Shown here: positions 43,981 through 54,363 of the stretch, piece after piece
Layout: every line of letters begins with the position of its first letter
Numbering within the stretch: the stretch's first letter is position 1
Source of the DNA: Oscarella lobularis
Taxonomy: Eukaryota; Porifera; Homoscleromorpha; Homosclerophorida; Oscarellidae
Length of the DNA stretch: 64,000 nt
Assembly: GCF_947507565.1 (NCBI RefSeq)
Contig: NC_089177.1
Location: 2,294,001 to 2,358,000 of the forward strand
Reading direction: 5' to 3'
Made by a program: the position numbers and the translations under genes
Notes under the pieces: model-generated
Seen by the model: only the letters and a program-made list of their open reading frames with translations
Databases searched by the model: none
Told to the model about the DNA's origin: nothing

Positions 43981-46603
43981 ATGTCGTTTCCTTGTCGTAC
44001 AACGTTCCCGGTGACGCTGCTCGTCTGTTGGGCTAGATTTCTTGCAAGCATCGATTCTTCATTTGGTACGAATTGATTTAGAAAACGTTCTACGTGTACA
44101 TGTAGATCATACTAAAGCTGCATTTCGTTCACGCGGAATGCGGACAGTAGTATGTATACGCTTACGCATGCAAGCAAAACACTATTATCGACCTTCGTCA
44201 TACTATCGTTCATACAGTCTGCTTTGTTTCGTGCGCGTAGCGAGTCGCAGACCTTTTACTACTGCTGGTCAGGTGTCTGTCTCTCTTTTTGTAGGTGATG
44301 CTGCCGACTATTGCAGTCGCCTTGAGAGTATACCCACGGTCGAGAACGTGCAAGAAAGCGAATCGTTTACATTGTGCTGTGACGTTGGCCACCGCCCAAC
44401 CGATTGGACAAAGGACGGCGAGACGATAACTTTCAAGCCTGGAAGTCGATACGAAAGAGAAAAGAATTGGCGAGGTTTCTTGACTCACCTTCAAGTGGCC
44501 AAAGCGACGTACGAAGACGACAACGGGACCGTCTATCGGTGCACGGGAGGCGACAGAGAAACGTCTATAATGGTCAAGGTGCATCCGAAAGGTGAGCGCT
44601 CCGTCTTATAAATGGCCCCGAGCAACTAGTAGTATATGGGGGGGGGGAGGGACCCTTTGCCTGGTCTGTTTATTTTCCGGTTTCGCCTTCTGAATAGCTG
44701 TCGTTTCTCTTCGTGAGCCGCTTCTCAACGGTTTCCGGCTCGAAGCATTTGCTGGCGAAAGCGTCTTACTCAATTGCACAGGCTATCACCTAAAGTTCCT
44801 CCAATGGTACGACGAGGAAGCGAAGTATGTTCACTCGCCCAGATTTCACATCACACATCGAAAATCAAACTCAGTGGAAAGAAATTCTGTCCTTGTGATA
44901 AATCCAGTACGTGCAGTGGACGAAGGGCAGTACACGTGTAGTGGTCCTCCTCTCTATGGTCGTCATCACCCTTTCGTTACCCTAAGTCTCAGGGTGCTTC
45001 AGCCTGAAGCTCCCCGCTTTCTTATCGTGCCGCAGAGTATGCTCTCTCGCGATAGAGTGAGTCTTAGTTGTAGTGCCGTCGGGCTGCCAAGTCCTCGTCT
45101 CTACTGGATTCGCGAGAGCAGGAGCGGTGGCATTCGCGAGAAAATAAACATCAACGGGAATTTGACTATTGAAAGTCTGAAGCCCAGTGACGAAGGTGCA
45201 TACTATTGCGTGGCTGAAAATCTGGTGACATCAATCCGTTCGGCTCCTGCTGTGATTTCCATTATTATTCCAGGTCCAGCATGAAAGCATGCATATTCTT
45301 CTTGTAATGTCACTAGTAACTGTGCCTTTAGCTTCACAGCAGCATGTGCGCCGAGAAATGAACGTACTTCTGAGTGATCCGCTGAAAGGGAAACCAGTCT
45401 TGATTACGTGCGCCTTTCGTCGTCGCACAAACGTGACGTGGTTGAAAGACAGCGTACCAATCAATAGCGACAATCCTCGCCTTTTCTTTCCTGACTACGA
45501 ACAAGGATCAGCCTTGGCGATTCCAAGTGCTTCGTATGAAGATCAAGGCCTTTACGTTGCTAATTCGTACTACAGTGGTACGCTAAGTCAATCATGTCAA
45601 ACTAGGCTTTTCATTAGAGGTGAGTCCTCGCTTTCTGTGTAGAATTTCTAGATATGTATTTGTCTTTGCGACCAAGGACCTCCACTGGCACCACGCCGTG
45701 TCGCTGCTGCTCTTCTCTGCCAGTTTGGCTTTTTGAGATTGTTCGTCTCGTGGTCTTCTCCGTTCTTTCGTGGAGATGGTTCAGATTTTCACTACGGTCT
45801 CCGTTTGAAAATAATTGATGTCGAAAATATTACCATTTTTTCAAGAAAAGAGAATGAGTCGACAGTGAATAAGTACTTTTCTTATCAGCTGGGCCTCAGC
45901 TGCAGCCACTGCGTCAATTCTCTAGCGTATCTGATTGAAGTCTATAGCGTCAATTCGAATGGAAAAAGCGAGTCCTCTCTTCCAAGAAGTGTCGAAGCGT
46001 CCGCATCGGCCTTCTCTCGTATGCTAAAACCTAATTCATAAATCTCTTAGGCTCGCTAGTCTGTCTCATATGTAGGCACGTGTAACGTCAAACTTACTTC
46101 AACTCCTATATTGAAATCCTATCCTGGCTTTCAGTTCAAGCTGAAGCAAAAAGGCCGAAGTTGCTATAAGGTTTTAACGTCAGCTCTGTCTACTATTTAA
46201 TTAATTCATTACAATTAAGAATCTGAAGACATCTGTCTTTGACAAGCAACTAGAAGGAGTTGTTTCTAGAATGGTACATAGTGCAGTAAATTCTTCAAAT
46301 CATACTAATCCAACGGGAAAAGATGTCTTTCACTTTGATCTAGCCAGTAGTTCGTCATTCCATGAGTTTGTTGTACGAGTTATCATGTCTGCTGCTTTGT
46401 CAGTGGACTCAAGTCTTCAAGCAATTCAGAAAGTAAAGATTTCACTCAGCAACTATAGACGGTACGGAAAAGGCCTCATTTTTGAGAGAGAATGTGAACT
46501 AGATATTGTTCCTTGCACAACGTTCTATGCCGACGGCATTGAACACACTGCTGACTGTAAAATTTTGTCAAAAAAGCCAGTTTGTCGTTTGACTGGTAGG
46601 TAA
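43981..46603 (+). CDS. Secreted Ig4-FN3 protein IgFN-3 (pair 3, plus member)
   Basis: Signal peptide MSFPCRTTFPVTLLVCWARF in exon 1 (43981, phase-1 donor ttcatttg|gtacg). Then Ig1 (FTLCCDVGHRPTDWTKDG, TVYRCTGGD), Ig2 (VLLNCTGYHLKFLQWYD, DEGQYTCSG), Ig3 (SLSCSAVGLPSPRLYW, DEGAYYCVAEN), Ig4 (LITCAFRRRTNVTWLKDS, DQGLYVANS, again without the second Cys), and an FN3-like domain (LFVSWSSPFF, YLIEVYSVNSNGKS). The C-terminal module has SYPGFQFKLKQKGRSC and CELDIVPCTTFYADGI..ADCKI. It ends PVCRLTGR. Closest to IgFN-2 among the four. 85 bp from convergent IgR-4. Confidence 0.82.
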
Positions 46604-46688
46604 GCACGTGTTTCATTTATGGACGGGAGTGAGAACAGCTTTACACGTGGCAGTATATTACAGGCTATAGTAGTCTAGAATTATTAGT

Positions 46689-47987
46689 TCACTGCTTTCT
46701 TTTCGCTTCTTCTTTGTCTTTTCTTCTTTCCTCTGCCTCGTCTTCTATCATATTTTTAGTTTCATGCATACCCTTTTCAACGTTGTCGAGTTGTGTTTTC
46801 ACAGCTTTCAAATCCTGAGCAGCTGCGCCGTCGTTGGATGTTTGACATTTTTTTCTGCACGCCGCCACCGCCAGTGCGGCTACTATCGCCGCCAAAACAG
46901 CAACAGCGCTTGGCACAGCACCAGCAACCACTTGGGTCTTCGTATGCTCATTCGATTTTGTATCTTTGTCTGTTGGAAAATCTGTGGGAGACGCCACTGA
47001 CGTTGTCACCGTACGTCCTTTATCTGCTGTCTTACTCTGTAACGGGGACGATGGTGATACATGTGTGGGAAACGGGGATGATGGTGATACATGTGTGGGA
47101 AACGGGGATGATGGTGATACATGTGTGGGAAACAGGGATGACTGGGACGTAACATCACTTGATTTATTTCCGGAAGTTGGTGCTAAGGGAATTTTAGTGG
47201 CTTTTATACTTGGCCGCTGTATGGATATGTAGAAACGCTTTCGTAGCACTTCAACCTTCAGCGTCACTTTGTAGCAGTCATAAATCGTGCCATTGTCTGC
47301 GTACGACACGCTGTTCAGCTGCAAAAAGCTGCGAGTTTCGTTGAGATCAAATTCTCTTTTGTCTTTGACACGTTTCCACAAATAACGCTCTTTTCTTTCG
47401 TCCATGGCATCGTTGACTGGTTCATCATCGCGTCCGCTGGGACAGTGTAATGTTACCGGTTGATTTTCTATGAGCTCACGATGCTCATTCGCGCTTACCC
47501 CTACAAAAAAAGATAATTCTAACTAGGTTCGACGATTAAGTGAACGATTTCACGTTACATATTATGTCTATCCAAGCTGAGAATTTTTTTCCACATGACC
47601 AGCAATACACATTGCAGGTGTATCTTCCAACAAGCTTGAGCTGCTTCTCTTCTTCTCTAGCTTCTAGCAGGTGCAAAACACTTCTTCGTTTCCAGCTCTT
47701 TTGATAAGATTCGTTGGCTCCTTCAGGTTTACTCCAGTCAATAACGGCATCACTGCCCCACGATTTGTTGGCTGGCAGAAACAAGCATTCCAGATACAAG
47801 TAGCTTTGCTCGGTGTTATGATGTCGTTTCACTTGCACTTGAATGTGACCGTCTGGCGGATTGCTAACAACTGGCTTCAAGCCTAGATTTAAACGTAGCA
47901 GATTTATTGATTTATTGATTTATTTATCACCAAGGTTTACAAACCAGCGTTAGCCATGGGAATAAACAGAAGCGCTAGAATCATCAT
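46689..47987 (-). CDS. Ig-domain membrane protein IgR-4 (pair 4, minus member)
   Basis: Signal peptide MMILALLFIPMANAG from 47987, spliced to D1 (YLYLECLFLPANKSWG, LVGRYTCNVYCWSC). D2 is around 47230-47480 (VTLHCPSG, ADNGTIYDCYKV). A mucin-like Ser/Thr/Pro stalk contains a ten-residue unit FPTHVSPSSP repeated three times, then a TM helix AVPSAVAVLAAIVAALAVAA and a charged, probably coiled-coil tail (DLKAVKTQLDNVEKGMHETK) ending KRKQ, with no tyrosine. 551 bp from divergent IgFN-4. Confidence 0.78.
47041..47130. repeat. 30-bp minisatellite, three units
   Basis: Three near-perfect units of aacggggatgatggtgatac plus atgtgtggga, with a partial fourth to about 47142. In frame in the IgR-4 stalk (ten residues per unit), so copy-number change would alter stalk length without a frameshift. 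Confidence 0.92.
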
Positions 47988-48538
47988 GACACTAGTTTGT
48001 CGCCCTGAGAAAGTCAGTGTTCCTAAGAAAAAGCGTTAGGTCATTGCGTCATCGAGCGGATGTCAAGGTTGAAGCTACGATCGTAATTGCGTATCATTAT
48101 GACGACTTAGCTTCCCCGAAAGCGGTCATAGGCAAAGAGTACCTTTGATTCGGGCTCTCGCATCAAGGGAGGCGATCATACCGGATCTGTAGCAGTCCCT
48201 GAAGCAAAAGACAGGGTCTATAAGCGCATATGCCCTCAACCAACCGCCGACTAACAGTAGATTCGCCATACGTCGTCTATCTGTCGTCACGAGTTGAAGA
48301 GGAACTGTAGACTATGCGCCGCTGTCTCGAAGAGGCAAAAAACGCTGTTGTGCAATACAGGAATTGGAACTTGCCTCGTCATGCTTCGTGACGTACTGGA
48401 CACGTAATTAATTGTATTAATTGAAGACTGACAGGCAGAGTCACGAGAGGCGTCAGTCGCTTTTGTGCATGCGCATTCTATCAAAACAGTTTTTCCGCTC
48501 CGCGATTTTGCAACTGATCGGTCAGAATCGTCACATAA
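47988..48538. promoter_or_regulatory. Bidirectional promoter region of pair 4
   Basis: 551 bp between the IgR-4 and IgFN-4 start codons. TAATTA-type sites at about 48405-48420. No other gene seen. Confidence 0.45.
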
Positions 48539-50946
48539 ATGGTCCTAACCTGCACGTCCGTCGTCACTGCCGTCATCGCAGCGATCAGTGCTTGCATGCT
48601 CGTCACCCAATCGACTGCGTCCAGAGGTAAATACATCGCGACCGAACGAACGATAGTAGGATAATTCGGTGACGGATCGAAGCGCAATACATACATGAAA
48701 CCTCTCAGACTGTGCCTAGGACAAAAGATCTCACATAGACCTCACGCCTTAGAGTGGCAGACAGGCCCACTGATACTATAGCTGCGCGTTTTCTACATCT
48801 TCCTGCAGGCCCTTGGGTCGTTACTAATGCAAGCCTAATTGAGGAAGGCGATTCCTTTGAGCTTATCTGTTTGTACGTCAACTCGATTGTTCGATGGGAG
48901 TTCAACGGGGTCGTCCTCGAGACGAGCTCCCTCGTTGGGCGATTCACTTACGAGAATACGAGGCCGTTGCGATCAAAAGTGATTGTACGCGAGTCCAAGG
49001 TCTCCGACTCCGGCGAGTTCGTCTGCATTTCCCGTAACCATGGAAAAGTGACGCGCGGGAGCTTGAAAATCGTGGTGCGACCGGCTGATCAAAGGCCACA
49101 AGGTGCGCCGCCTTTTTACTATCGTCGAGTGTCAAGCCTTGCCTTGACGAATCGATGTTTACGTTTTGTGCTTTACTTTGGCTTCTAGTCTCCATTCATG
49201 GCCCTGGCTACGATCCCACTGATCCGGTGGTGACTCGCATGGTCGGCGACAGTGTCGCTCTCTGGTGCAGCGGAGGAGCCATGAGCAGTATGGTATGGAA
49301 GAAAGGGAATATGTTCGTGCCGGAGAGCGAATCGATCGACGACGGCTACTATCCGACGGCCATATTGTTTCGAAAGGAAAACCTCACCTTAGGCGATGCA
49401 GGAAAATATTCTTGCTTGGGATTTCCTTTGGAGTCTTCTCGTCTTGCGACGTCGCAGTTTTTCCTTCAAGTAATTCCCGCGTTGGGTGTTCTCAACTCTC
49501 CGCACACGGTCGGCCTATACTACGGGAGCAATCTAATTTTGAACTGTAGTAAGGACGTGACGTCCGGCGGTACCGACGTGTTTCTGTGTTCGCCTAACAA
49601 GCCTTCCTCCTTTCAATTGCTATCTACTATGATATCTGTGTGGATCCCAGGTGCGAATATTTACCGTAGGAAAAATGACTAAGAATTTTTGTATAGAACA
49701 CAGTCGCACTCTGGAAGCCGCGGTTGACGATAACGAGGCGGTGATCACCTGCAGTCATCATCGTGCGGCTGACGTGTCGGTGTCGTGGAGCAAAGACGGT
49801 GAAGCAATTACCAGATCTCGTGGAGTAAAATACCGCTTCCCGCGATACGCTTCCGGATCGGCTTTGATCATTTCCGACGTTTCGCTTGATGACGCTGGAA
49901 TGTATGTGACTACAGTGACTAATCAGCACAGAGAAGTCGTAATTCAATGCAAAACAAATCTATTAGTCAAAGGTTAGAATCGGTTTTGTGTCAACTTTTA
50001 TTGAAATATTTTTTGTAGGTTCTCCACCTCCTCCTGTAAATGTTAGTGCTGCGTTTAGCTGCTCTTCTACTGGGAATCAGTTGCAGATGTTTGTCTCTTG
50101 GCAAAAACCGCTTCAAAATTGGGAGAAGATACGACGTTTGGAAATCACAGTTTTTCTTCTAAATCTGCATCCAAAACATCTACGAATCCAGCAAAGGATG
50201 CAAGTGTCTGCCACCATTGCAAAGGGCAATCACACCGTAGATTTGAATGTTTTGTGCAGTGCTGCCTGTAACCTAACGTATGCCGTGGAGATTCAATCAG
50301 TGGACGAACTAAGTCAGAAAAGCCAGCCAGTCATGCCACGAAAAGTGGAGACGACTGTTATGGGTACATGCAAAGCTTCTCGTGTATTTTAGTTCTAATT
50401 CTTCTTATCTAGGAAGCTCATGCCAGAACAATCACATTTTGACAAAAAGTCCAGGCTTTCAAATCAAGTTCAGGGACAAGAGACGTTCTTGCTCAGAGGT
50501 CAGCAAGGTTTCGTGCACCCTAAATATAGTTAACCTAAGTGGTGCTTTTGCAGCTAATAGGGAGAACCGACTTTGATCACCACTTGCAGAGATCCGTCTT
50601 TGACACCTTTGTTGCCAAAGCGTGGTCGAACTCTCTTCCGATTCCACCACTATCGTTTCAACTAATGGGTAGTAACACCCTAACCCAATTTGTTATCCAG
50701 TCGACCATTCCGTCACTGTCACTCGATATATCAATGGACTTGATTCGAGCTGTGGGTCTGCATATCGAAGAGTATTACGACAAGAGAAAGCTGGAATTGA
50801 TAAGCGGATGTAGCTTGAATATCGTCCCATGCGCCGTATTCTATGCCGAGGAAATAAGCCAATCATCAGACTGCACAATAACAAGAGCATCATGCGATCT
50901 GTCCAACATTTTAGAACGAGTGAGGAAGTGGTGCTCATTGACGTGA
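48539..50946 (+). CDS. Secreted Ig/FN3 protein IgFN-4 (pair 4, plus member)
   Basis: Exon 1 (48539-48626) encodes a signal peptide, SVVTAVIAAISACMLVTQS core, with the same phase-1 donor as its paralogues. Ig1 (FELICLYVNSIVRWEFNG, DSGEFVCIS) and Ig2 (VALWCSGGAMSSMVWKKG, DAGKYSCLG) are intact. The Ig3 part of the same exon is degenerate: NLILNCSKDVTSG keeps the first Cys but the Trp and YxC strand are missing. Ig4 (AVITCSHHRAADVSVSWSKDG), the FN3-like domain (LQMFVSWQKPL) and the C-terminal module (SPGFQIKFRDKRRSC, CSLNIVPCAVFYAEEI..SDCTI) follow. It ends VRKWCSLT. The most diverged member. The next gene starts 148 bp on. Confidence 0.8.
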
Positions 50947-51094
50947 CGCGAACGAAAACAAAGTGCACAAATGAATTATTCAACTCCTTGAAACCCGCAC
51001 GTGACCAAATTTTAACGAACAGGTTTCTATACGGGCACTCGCACGAATATCAAACTGAATCACGAAGAGATCGAAAGAATTTCGGTCGTCAAAA

Positions 51095-52022
51095 ATGGGA
51101 ACGAGACAGTCGTCGAACGAATCGAACGGCGTCGAAACGCTGACGCCGTCGTCGTCGCCGCCGTCTCTCCATCGCCTATCAGCTTCATCGTCTCGAACTC
51201 AAACGGCGTCCCCATCTGACGTCCATCGTCTCCTCTTCGCCCACGCACTCCCGAGCGGCTCGTCGTCGCCGTCGTCGCGTCACCGATACACGATGTCGGC
51301 GGGACGCCGTCGCGCCGTCCCGTCGGCGTCGAGTCGCAGCCGTTCGCTCTTCGCCGCCACTGTTTACATGGGCAGCGCCGATTCGGGCATCGGCGGAAGT
51401 CTCGACGCGGCGGCGGCGGCGGGGGGCGTCGATCGTCGAATGCGTCCCTTCTCGTTCGGACCAGCGTCGCTTCCCAATATGTATCTCGGAGGTGAGGAAA
51501 CGCGGGTGCGGACGTGTCGGATTAATTTGTGGGGCGCATAGGCTAGCCATTGTTTTCTCTAATGGGAAACTATTTTGTCTTGCCCCAGATGCGAAATGTC
51601 CGGTTTGTTCCAAGACTTTTAGCGACGGTGATCAAATGGAGGCCCACCTGGCGTCGTGCTTATCTCGACCGTATATAACGTACAATGGTAAGTGCTAAAA
51701 GGGAGGGGGATTGATGTACAAAAAGTCCGTTCTCTCACAACGTATACATGTCTGTGTTTCGAAGAAGGGACTACCGTGCTGAGATTTTAATTCTATTTTT
51801 TTTAGAGGATTCGCCTTTGACAGATCTCGGCGAATGTGTCATCTGTTTTGATGACATGACTGCCGGATGCACGATTGCTCGGTTGCCGTGCTTGTGCGTT
51901 TACCACAAAGAGTAAGGAAGAATATTCATGGCACGTATTGGTGGTTGTACTAAATTTTGGAATACAGCTGCATTGACAGGTGGTTCAGGGTCAACAGATC
52001 CTGCCCGGAGCATCCTTTATAG
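51095..52022 (+). CDS. ZNRF: ZNRF1/2-type E3 ubiquitin ligase
   Basis: The N-terminus MGTRQSSNES fits an N-myristoylation signal, as in vertebrate ZNRF1/2, which act on endosomal, lysosomal and synaptic membranes. A long Ser/Arg-rich segment ends LPNMYLGG. After introns come a zinc finger (CPVCSKTFSDGDQMEAHLASC) and a C-terminal RING (GECVICFDDM, CLCVYHK, CIDRWFRVNRSCPEH). The Cys/His spacing is complete for both metal sites. Exons 51095-51491, about 51592-51686, about 51806-51911 and about 51967-52022. Pro-orthologue of ZNRF1 and ZNRF2 by inference. Confidence 0.9.
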
Positions 52023-52139
52023 TTAGTGTAAAACATAATATTCATGTAGTACATTTTTCAGATCTTTTTGCAGCAATAAATATCGTATTCAAGTCAGTTC
52101 AGTACAGTAGTACAGTTATCCGGGACTTGTGATTTTACA

Positions 52140-54363
52140 ATGGCCGAACTCGTGTATTCTACGGCAGTTTCTAAGTCGGATCCACTCGATCGGACGTGCC
52201 TCATCGTCGGGCAAGTGCCCCACGTGAAACAAATCAAATTCGAACGCCTGGCAAACGTCCTATCGCCTCGCGTCGACGAGGAGGCGAGCGAAAACGCGAC
52301 CAGAACCCTCGCACTCGTACAAACGACTCCTCTAGACGTTCCAGATTGCCGTCGACTCGCTCCGCTTCTCGTCAATACCGAGCAACGCGTGCGCGACGTG
52401 CCCGCTCTGGCTCAACGGCGCATTCGTCGCCGGCCTGCCGCCGTACGCGACCCGACACAACTCGGACGCGCGTCCGCACGCACTCGCGCGCGCCGTTCAG
52501 TCGACGCTCGGCGCCGTCGGCGGCGATCGGGACGAAATTATCGTCGTCGTATGCGAGAAGCGGAACGCGTTCGCCTCCGCGTCCGCCATAGCACGCGTCT
52601 ACCCGAAATACAGCGCCAAGTCGGGAAAACAAAAGAAAACGAAAACGGTCACGATCGATTTTGTGTTCGTCGGCGAAGGCGACGACGCGCCTTTGAGCGA
52701 GGACGAGGCCAAAGTCATGAGTAGCGCGGCCGAAGGCAAGTCGTTTGTAGAAAATTTTTGAAATTAAAAAAAAATTTTTTCGTTAGGAATTCGACTTGCA
52801 GCGCAGATGGTCGACACGCCGTGCAATCTCATGCACACCGATATTTTTCTCGATGTACTGAATTTTTATTGAATTTTTGACGTCATGACCTCCGTCTCTC
52901 TCTAGCATGTTAGGGCCGTTGGTGATAAGGTTCACATTAAGCCTGTTATCATTCAAGGAGAAGATCTGGTGAAGCATGGATTTGGAGGCGAGATGCGGCA
53001 CGCTGATATTCCTTCTCTTCTAATTTCTCTACTTGTAGGCATCTACGGGGTGGGAAAGGCCGCAGTTCATGCTCCAGCTTTGGCCATTCTTAGCCACACT
53101 CCGAAGGGAGCGACGAAAACGATTGCTTGGGTCGGAAAAGGAATTGTTTATGATACTGGCGGATTGTCTATAAAGGATAAGGTAACGATGGACCGTTACT
53201 GTCTTTTTTTGAGCGGCGTTAGTTGGGCGTTTAGCTTCACATGCCAGGCATGAAACGAGATTGCGGGGGAGCTGCAGCCATACTAGGAGCTTTCCAAGCT
53301 GCTGTGACTGAGGTATGTACAATAAAGGGTCCTGGGAGGTCTCTACTTGATGCTTTCTCAAGGGGTTTAGCGAGAATCTTCACGCAGTCTTTTGTCTTGC
53401 CGAGAATGCAGTTGGTCCCGAGGCGACGAGACCAGATGACATCCACACGTTCTATTCGGGAAAGTACGCGCGCGCGCGCGCGCGGATGATGATAAAGATG
53501 CTTTACATTTTATTCTATAGAACAGTGGAGATTAACAATACTGATGCGGAAGGACGTCTCGTGCTGGGAGACGGGGTAGAACGTGCTGACGTACATGTGG
53601 AATCATTAGCTAAGTTTCATATCTCTCAGGTTGCATATGCTCGAAAAGATCTAAAGGCAGACATTGTTGTAGATATGGCTACGTTGACTGGAGCCCAGGT
53701 AATTAAACTAGGCGATTAAGCAGTATTAATTAATTAATTAATTAATTGACTTCAGGGAATATCTACAGGACGATATCATGCCGGATTGCTGACGAACGAT
53801 GGTGATTGGGAAACCGCTTGTCAGTATGCAGGCAGAGCGTCTGGCGACCTAGTGGTAAGACCCAAGTTCGTATGCATAGTTTGCTTAGATCTTCCTTCAG
53901 TTTCCTTTGCCATACACCCCGGAATTTCACTTCGCCGAGTTTAATAGCTCCGTAGCTGACATGAAGAATTCCGTTGCGGTGAGCGTCGCTTTGTCGCTGC
54001 ATCCACTCTGAGCGAGCCTATTGCTGCACAGAATCGCTCGAACGCTCAAAGTTCATGTGCTGGCCTTTTTATTAATTCTCATCTGGGTTTTGACTTTCCG
54101 GGGACGTGGATTCATCTCGACATAGCCGCACCCGTCTATACGGTAAATTTTGTTTTGTTTTCCAAAGTGACGCTTAATTAAATGTCAACGTAAAGGGAGA
54201 ACGAGCAACTGGGTACGGAGTGGCACTGCTGATGTGCCTGTTCAGCTCCTACTCAAAGAGTGCCTTGCTTTCTGGTCTAGCGTCGTCGTTTCAGAAGAAG
54301 TCTCCTGCAGACGACGATGCTAAGCCGCCACCGTCCAAGAAACGGCGTTCTGGTAAGGCCTAA
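52140..54363 (+). CDS. NPEPL1: Probable aminopeptidase NPEPL1 (peptidase family M17)
   Basis: Cytosolic leucine-aminopeptidase-like metalloenzyme. N-terminal domain: CLIVGQVPHVKQIKFERL, then CPLWLNGAFVAGLPPYATRHN and EIIVVVCEKRNAFASASAIA. Catalytic domain: AAQMVDTPCNLM, IYGVGKAAVHAPALAILSH, WVGKGIVYDTGGLSIKDK (metal-binding Lys and Asp), MKRDCGGAAAILGAFQAA, NNTDAEGRLVLGDG (Asp, Glu and the Arg of the M17 signature), DMATLTGAQ and HLDIAAPVYT. The tail ends PPPSKKRRSGKA. Continuity requires three introns with GC-AG borders (52284-52335, 52736-52786, 52988-53038), all 51-52 bp; other introns are GT-AG. Starts 117 bp after the ZNRF stop on the same strand. Confidence 0.92.
53467..53484. repeat. 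(CG)9 dinucleotide repeat in NPEPL1 intron
   Basis: Nine CG units right after a GT donor (gtacgcgcg). Potential Z-DNA-forming tract. CpG persistence suggests low methylation-driven decay here. Confidence 0.9.
53725..53746. repeat. (TTAA)n repeat in NPEPL1 intron
   Basis: About five and a half ttaa units just upstream of the acceptor ttgacttcag. Simple sequence only. Confidence 0.85.

Noticed and set aside
24700-48420. TAATTA sites present in all four divergent spacers as a shared regulatory code
   Set aside because: The spacers are AT-rich, and sites differ in number, position and orientation. Chance is sufficient.
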